The notes under the pieces: generated by a model
The model's database searches: none
What the model saw: only the letters and a program-made list of their open reading frames with translations
Told to the model about the DNA's origin: nothing
Position numbers and translations under genes: made by a program
Part shown: in pieces, positions 13,573 through 17,192 of the stretch
Layout of the letters: each line of letters begins with the position of its first letter
Position numbering within the stretch: the stretch's first letter is position 1
From: CAZMOK01 sp964644135
GTDB taxonomy: Bacteria; Bacteroidota; Bacteroidia; Bacteroidales; JAGOPY01
Direction of reading: 5' to 3'
Length of the DNA stretch: 17,192 nt
NCBI GenBank assembly: GCA_964644135.1
Contig: CAZXWD010000069.1
Coordinates: 1-17,192 of the forward strand

Positions 13573-15102
13573 ATGGCTAACAACGACGACCTTCTGAAAA
13601 AGATAATCGCCCACGCAAAGGAGTATGGGTTTGTTTTCCAATCCAGTGAAATTTATGACGGTCTCAGCGCCGTTTACGACTACGGACAATACGGTTCGGA
13701 ACTGAAGAACAATATAAAGGACTACTGGTGGAAAGAAATGGTCCAGTTCCACGAGAACATCCTCGGGATAGATGCCGCCATCTTCATGCACCCAAGGGTC
13801 TGGAAGGCCTCGGGACACGTAGACGCCTTCAACGATCCCATGATCGACAACAAAACCTCAAAAAAACGTTACAGGGCCGATGTTCTTGTTGAAGACCACA
13901 TTGAAAAGATAGAAGGGAAGATCCAAAAAGAGATCGACAAGGCAAAAAAGCGTTTCGGTGACGATTTCGACGAAGAGCAGTTTGTAACTACCAACCAGAG
14001 GGTCCTTGATAACAAAATGAAGATCGACGAGATCAAGAGCCGGCTCTATAAAGCCCTCGATGACGAGAACCTTCCCGATATCAGGCAGCTTATCGAAGAC
14101 CTCGGCATTGCCTGTCCCATTTCAGGAAGCAAGGAGTGGACCGACGTAAGGCAGTTCAACCTGATGTTCTCCACCCAGATGGGCTCGCTCACCGAGGGAG
14201 CCAGCAAGATCTACCTCAGGCCCGAAACAGCCCAGGGGATATTCGTGAATTACCTGAATGTACAGAAAACAGGGAGGATGAAGCTTCCGTTCGGCATTGC
14301 CCAGATAGGAAAAGCCTTCAGGAACGAGATCGTGGCCAGGCAGTTCGTATTCCGCATGCGCGAGTTCGAGCAAATGGAGATGCAGTTCTTCATAAGGCCC
14401 GGCACCGAGGACGAATGGTTCGAATACTGGAAGAAACAGCGAATGGACTGGCACCTCAACATGGGCATCCCCGAAGAATACTTCCGGTTCCATGAACACG
14501 ACAAGTTGGCCCATTACGCCCAGGCAGCTTTCGACATAGAATTCAACTTCCCGATAGGTTTTAAGGAACTGGAAGGGATACATTCCAGGACTAATTTCGA
14601 CCTTTCAGCCCATCAGACCGAATCGGGCAGGAAGATCCAGTATTTCGACCCGGAACTGAATGAAAGTTACGTGCCTTACGTGGTAGAGACCTCCATCGGT
14701 CTCGACCGCACTTTCCTCGCAGTGCTATCTTATGCTTATACCGAAGAAAAGCTGGAAGACGGCTCAGAGCGCGTGGTCATGAAGATCCCGCCGTTCCTGG
14801 CTCCCATAAAAGCAGCTGTTCTGCCGCTGGTCAAGAAGGACGGCCTGCCCGAAAAGGCCCTCGAGATCTTCAACAGCCTCAAGTACGATTACATGTGCTA
14901 TTACGAGGAGAAAGATTCGATAGGCAAGCGCTACCGCCGCCAGGATGCCATCGGCACCCCCTATTGCATCACCGTGGATCACCAGACCCTCGAAGACAAC
15001 ACTGTCACCATCCGCGAACGCGACTCCATGGCCCAGGACCGTATACCGGTTGATAAGGTACATGAGGTGATCGCGAAGAGGCTAAGAAGGGTTGAGATCT
15101 GA
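13573..15102 (+). CDS. glyS: Glycyl-tRNA synthetase, single-chain dimeric (alpha2) type
   Basis: This charges tRNA-Gly with glycine in the cytoplasm. The 509 residues follow the archaeal/eukaryotic-like alpha2 enzyme, not the separate GlyQ and GlyS subunits. The N-terminus has the conserved GFVFQSSEIYDG and VYDYGQYGSELK segments (19-46) and VWKASGHVDAF (77-86). There is an insertion at about 105-175, then the catalytic core with RPETAQGIF (216-224), class II motif 2 FRNEIVARQ (249-257) with REFEQMEM (263-270), and motif 3 around ETSIGLDRT (372-380). An anticodon-binding domain closes the protein (about 405-509). All expected motifs are intact. The last codons run directly into a gagatct repeat, and the TGA stop lies inside that repeat. 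Confidence 0.97.
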   Translation: MANNDDLLKKIIAHAKEYGFVFQSSEIYDGLSAVYDYGQYGSELKNNIKDYWWKEMVQFHENILGIDAAIFMHPRVWKASGHVDAFNDPMIDNKTSKKRYRADVLVEDHIEKIEGKIQKEIDKAKKRFGDDFDEEQFVTTNQRVLDNKMKIDEIKSRLYKALDDENLPDIRQLIEDLGIACPISGSKEWTDVRQFNLMFSTQMGSLTEGASKIYLRPETAQGIFVNYLNVQKTGRMKLPFGIAQIGKAFRNEIVARQFVFRMREFEQMEMQFFIRPGTEDEWFEYWKKQRMDWHLNMGIPEEYFRFHEHDKLAHYAQAAFDIEFNFPIGFKELEGIHSRTNFDLSAHQTESGRKIQYFDPELNESYVPYVVETSIGLDRTFLAVLSYAYTEEKLEDGSERVVMKIPPFLAPIKAAVLPLVKKDGLPEKALEIFNSLKYDYMCYYEEKDSIGKRYRRQDAIGTPYCITVDHQTLEDNTVTIRERDSMAQDRIPVDKVHEVIAKRLRRVEI

Positions 15103-15495
15103 GATCTGAGTGTTTAGATCTGAGTGTTTAGTGTTGAATGTTTAGTGTTGAGATGAATTCTAAATTTTGAATTAATCCGCGGAAATCCGCTGTATCCGCG
15201 TCATCCGTGTTCTTTTAGCTGTTGGCTGATGGCTTCTCTGCGTTACTCTGCTTTTCTTTCCGTACTCTGCGTGAAACCCTTACCAGGCAGTATTTTTCAC
15301 TTCACGCTTCACTCCTCACCCTTCACGTATTTCCCAGTACCCAGTACCTATTTTTCACTTCACCCTTCACAGTTTCAGAAATAGGCGACAGGAATTCCTT
15401 GTGAAAACCATACGAGACAAATCTTTTTATTAATATCGCAATAGGAAATAGTTGATATAAATATTTCAGCATTCAGATTTCAACATTCAACTTTT
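15103..15495. repeat. Non-coding stretch made of short and dispersed repeats
   Basis: No gene is visible. The stretch holds gatctgag and gtgtttag words (15103-15150), a 9-base-period atccgc series (15173-15210), the inverted 58-bp element (15233-15290), and cacttcac/cccttcac and cccagtac words (15297-15370), largely the reverse complements of those at 8142-8222. The AT-rich last 90 bases before pth presumably contain its promoter, but I found no clean TAnnTTTG. Confidence 0.8.
15233..15290 (-). repeat. 58-bp inverted repeat, right copy
   Basis: The reverse complement is identical to 8246-8303 over all 58 bases. The copies enclose 6929 bp that hold the DUF2779, permease, M48 and GlyRS genes. 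Inverted copies of this length could recombine. Confidence 0.95.
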
Positions 15496-16056
15496 ATGAA
15501 ATATCTCATTTTTGGCCTGGGAAATATCGGTCCGGAATACGCTAAAACCAGGCACAATGCAGGATTTATGGCAGTAGACCGGATGGCAGCGGAAAAGGAT
15601 GCTGAATGGAAATCCAAAAGATATGCCTGGAGAGCGGAAGTGAAATTCAAAGGCAGGAATTTTATACTTCTCAAACCCACAACATACATGAACCTGAGTG
15701 GCAATGCTGTAAGGTATTGGATGAAGAAGGAAAAGGTTGAAACAGACAGGATATTGATCGCAGTGGACGACATCGCCCTGCCATTAGGGGTGCTACGGAT
15801 GAGGGCGAAAGGTGGCGATGGCGGCCATAATGGCCTCATAAACATAATCGAGCAACTGGGCACCCAGGTTTTTCCGCGCTTAAGGATCGGTATAGGAGAT
15901 GAGTTCCACCAGGGCTACCAGGTAGATTTTGTGCTCAGTGAGTTTTCAGATAGTGAGATGGAAATTGTCAGCCCTGCTTTGGACCGGGCCGTAGAAATGA
16001 TCAAATCCTTTGGCACGATAGGGATCCAAAGGACAATGAATTTTTTTAACAAATAA
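15496..16056 (+). CDS. pth: Peptidyl-tRNA hydrolase
   Basis: This releases tRNA from peptidyl-tRNA that has dropped off the ribosome. The 186-residue length is usual for the family. The active-site set is complete: Asn10 in FGLGN, catalytic His20 in TRHNAGF, Asn66 in PTTYMNLSG, Asp91 in VDDIALPLG and Asn112 in GGHNGL, matching Asn10, His20, Asn68, Asp93 and Asn114 of the E. coli enzyme. In many Bacteroidota, pth follows prs and rplY in the same direction; here it is convergent with them, across a hairpin. Its start is the ATG after an AT-rich leader. Confidence 0.97.
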   Translation: MKYLIFGLGNIGPEYAKTRHNAGFMAVDRMAAEKDAEWKSKRYAWRAEVKFKGRNFILLKPTTYMNLSGNAVRYWMKKEKVETDRILIAVDDIALPLGVLRMRAKGGDGGHNGLINIIEQLGTQVFPRLRIGIGDEFHQGYQVDFVLSEFSDSEMEIVSPALDRAVEMIKSFGTIGIQRTMNFFNK

Positions 16057-16063
16057 AAAAACA

Positions 16064-16089
16064 TCCCCCTCCCTTGTTGGGGAGGGGGA
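16064..16089 (-). terminator. Intrinsic terminator of the prs-rplY transcript
   Basis: Arms 16064-16073 (tccccctccc) and 16080-16089 pair over 10 bp with a 6-base loop. On the minus strand the hairpin is followed, after ATG, by a run of seven T, about 34 bases after the rplY stop. On the plus strand no T-run follows, so it would be weaker for pth. A second G-rich block (gagggggtgggg) follows on the plus strand. This G/C-box arrangement also resembles a dispersed repeat. Confidence 0.7.
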
Positions 16090-16122
16090 ATGAGGGGGTG
16101 GGGTATAGATTCAGCTTTTATT

Positions 16123-16797
16123 CTACTCCTCTTTCTTCTCTTCACCGCCTTCAGCAGCGCCTTCGCCGGCTTCGCCTTCAGCAACTTCACCTTCTTCGCC
16201 TTCTTCTCCTTCTTCAAGCTCTTCTTCTTCTTCACCAACAGGTGTTACGGCAGCAAGACGTGTGGTGAGGACACCTATCACGAAGCGCTCCTTGGATTCC
16301 ATGATCTCGTATTTATCCTGGTCGAGCTCGCTGATATGGATCTTATCACCAATCTCAAGATTGCTTATGTCGATCTCGATGTATTCGGGCATCTCGCCGG
16401 GCAGTGCTTTGATAGGAAGCTTCCTGAACTTTTTCACAAGGACCCCTCCGGCAACAATACCGGGCGCTGTTCCTTTCAGTTTGACCGGAACGCTAATAAC
16501 CAGCGGCTTGTCTTTTTCAAATTCAAGGAAATCGGCGTGCAGCGTAAGGTCGCTTACCGGGTGGTACTGCACGTCTTTCAGGATGCAATTATACTTCTTT
16601 CCATCGATGTCCATTTCGATGAAGTATGTTTCAGGGTTAAAAAGCAATTTCTTCATTTCTATTTCGTCAACTGAGAAATGGATCTGCTCCTTACCCCCGT
16701 AAAGCACGCAGGGGACTTTGCCCTCTGCCCGCTGCCTTTTAGCATCTTTTTTCCCTACGCTCTCACGGGGAGAGCCGCTCATAGATACTGTTTTCAT
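16123..16797 (-). CDS. rplY: 50S ribosomal protein L25/Ctc, long form with acidic tail
   Basis: This 224-residue protein binds 5S rRNA in the large subunit. The N-terminal L25 domain (about 1-92) has the usual GSPRESVGKKDAKRQRAEGK start, VPCVLYGG, and the KDVQYHPVSD and HADFLEF segments. A CTC/TL5-type beta domain follows (about 98-184; VPVKLKGTAPG, GGVLVKKFRKL, IEIDISNLEIGDKIHISEL). Residues about 188-224 are almost entirely Glu and Gly, with some Ala, ending in EEKKEE; such acidic tails are common in Bacteroidota. It lies 27 bp downstream of prs on the same strand and is probably co-transcribed with it. Confidence 0.96.
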   Translation of the reverse strand: MKTVSMSGSPRESVGKKDAKRQRAEGKVPCVLYGGKEQIHFSVDEIEMKKLLFNPETYFIEMDIDGKKYNCILKDVQYHPVSDLTLHADFLEFEKDKPLVISVPVKLKGTAPGIVAGGVLVKKFRKLPIKALPGEMPEYIEIDISNLEIGDKIHISELDQDKYEIMESKERFVIGVLTTRLAAVTPVGEEEEELEEGEEGEEGEVAEGEAGEGAAEGGEEKKEE

Positions 16798-16824
16798 GGG
16801 TTTAGGATTTTAATTTATGAATGA

Positions 16825-17192
16825 TTACTCGCCCTCTTTGTCTTTGAATTTGAAAAGAGAGCTTATCGATTTATAATTCTCCACGCGCCTGATCACTTCA
16901 GAAAAAAGATCGGCAGTGGATAAAACGGTTATCTTGTCCAAATGTTCTTTAAGGGGGATAGTATCGGTTACCACGATCTCTTCGAAAGGGGATTCTTCAA
17001 GCCTTTCATAGGCTTTGCCTGAGAAAACCGGATGGGTTGTTACAGCTCTTACACTGCGCGCACCCCTGTCCATGATCATGTCGGCAGCCTTTGTAATTGA
17101 CCCTGCGGTATCGATAATATCATCCACCAGTATGATATCCCTGTCTTTCACTTCACCCACCAGCGCCATCTTCTCCACTTCGTTCGGTTTCG
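16825..17192 (-). CDS. prs: Ribose-phosphate pyrophosphokinase, C-terminal part (runs off window)
   Basis: This makes PRPP from ribose 5-phosphate and ATP for nucleotide, histidine and tryptophan synthesis. The frame is open to the window edge; the internal GTG at 17178 is not the start, since the codons before it (KPNE) continue the protein. Visible are ALVGEVKDRD, the PRPP-binding loop VDDIIDTAGS, a GARSVRAVTTHPVFSG segment and EIVVTDTIPL, all in the order of the family's C-terminal domain. The end (FKFKDKEGE) is the normal terminus. It is followed by rplY, the usual Bacteroidota pair. Confidence 0.96.
   Translation of the reverse strand, partial: KPNEVEKMALVGEVKDRDIILVDDIIDTAGSITKAADMIMDRGARSVRAVTTHPVFSGKAYERLEESPFEEIVVTDTIPLKEHLDKITVLSTADLFSEVIRRVENYKSISSLFKFKDKEGE

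Noticed and set aside
14122..14583. Minus-strand open frame of 153 codons within GlyRS
   Set aside because: It is the antisense shadow of conserved class II synthetase motifs and has no family resemblance of its own.

Overview
The window looks like a chromosomal piece of a Bacteroidota genome, probably Bacteroidales-like and assembled from metagenomic data. The reasons are: a hybrid two-component system (HTCS) with Reg_prop propellers and an AraC output domain; TAnnTTTG-type promoters; a large Bacteroidota-style FtsX/MacB permease; a prs-rplY gene pair; and intergenic regions full of short wordy repeats typical of these genomes. A run of exactly 100 N (6313-6412) is a scaffold gap of unknown real length. 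Codon use is visibly more GC-rich to the right of it, so the order across the gap is not certain.

Left part (1-6312, all genes on the minus strand). A 1463-residue HTCS sensor-regulator (1597-5988) is followed by a regulatory region and then, in the same direction, by an exported two-repeat protein (561-1337), a small unknown protein (109-516) and the first codons of a FIST-like sensor protein that runs off the window (1-51). Between the HTCS and the exported protein gene lies a 17-bp direct repeat with a 4-bp spacer (21-bp period), placed 24 bp upstream of a TACTTTTG -7 element. This is close to the araI1/araI2 geometry of AraC. I infer that the HTCS activates the exported-protein/FIST operon beside it. 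Upstream of the HTCS is a 39-codon remnant of a second FIST-like gene, with ATA where its paralogue has ATG.

Right part (6413-17192). A patatin-like lipase (start lost in the gap) is convergent with a DUF2779 protein that combines a Cas4-like PD-(D/E)XK nuclease, four cysteines and a DnaQ-like exonuclease fold. That gene carries about 190 bp of genome-type dispersed repeat inserted in frame. Then come an FtsX-type permease, a M48 lipoprotein metalloprotease with a good Bacteroidota promoter, glycyl-tRNA synthetase, and peptidyl-tRNA hydrolase. The last is convergent with ribosomal protein L25 and PRPP synthetase (prs-rplY operon, partial at the edge), with a strong hairpin between them.

The non-coding stretches 8006-8383, 10040-10278 and 15103-15495 are built from short tandem and dispersed repeats. 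Two of them share a perfect 58-bp inverted repeat about 6.9 kb apart, which could support inversion of the segment with the DUF2779, permease, protease and GlyRS genes. I saw no tRNA, rRNA, CRISPR array, transposase or phage gene.
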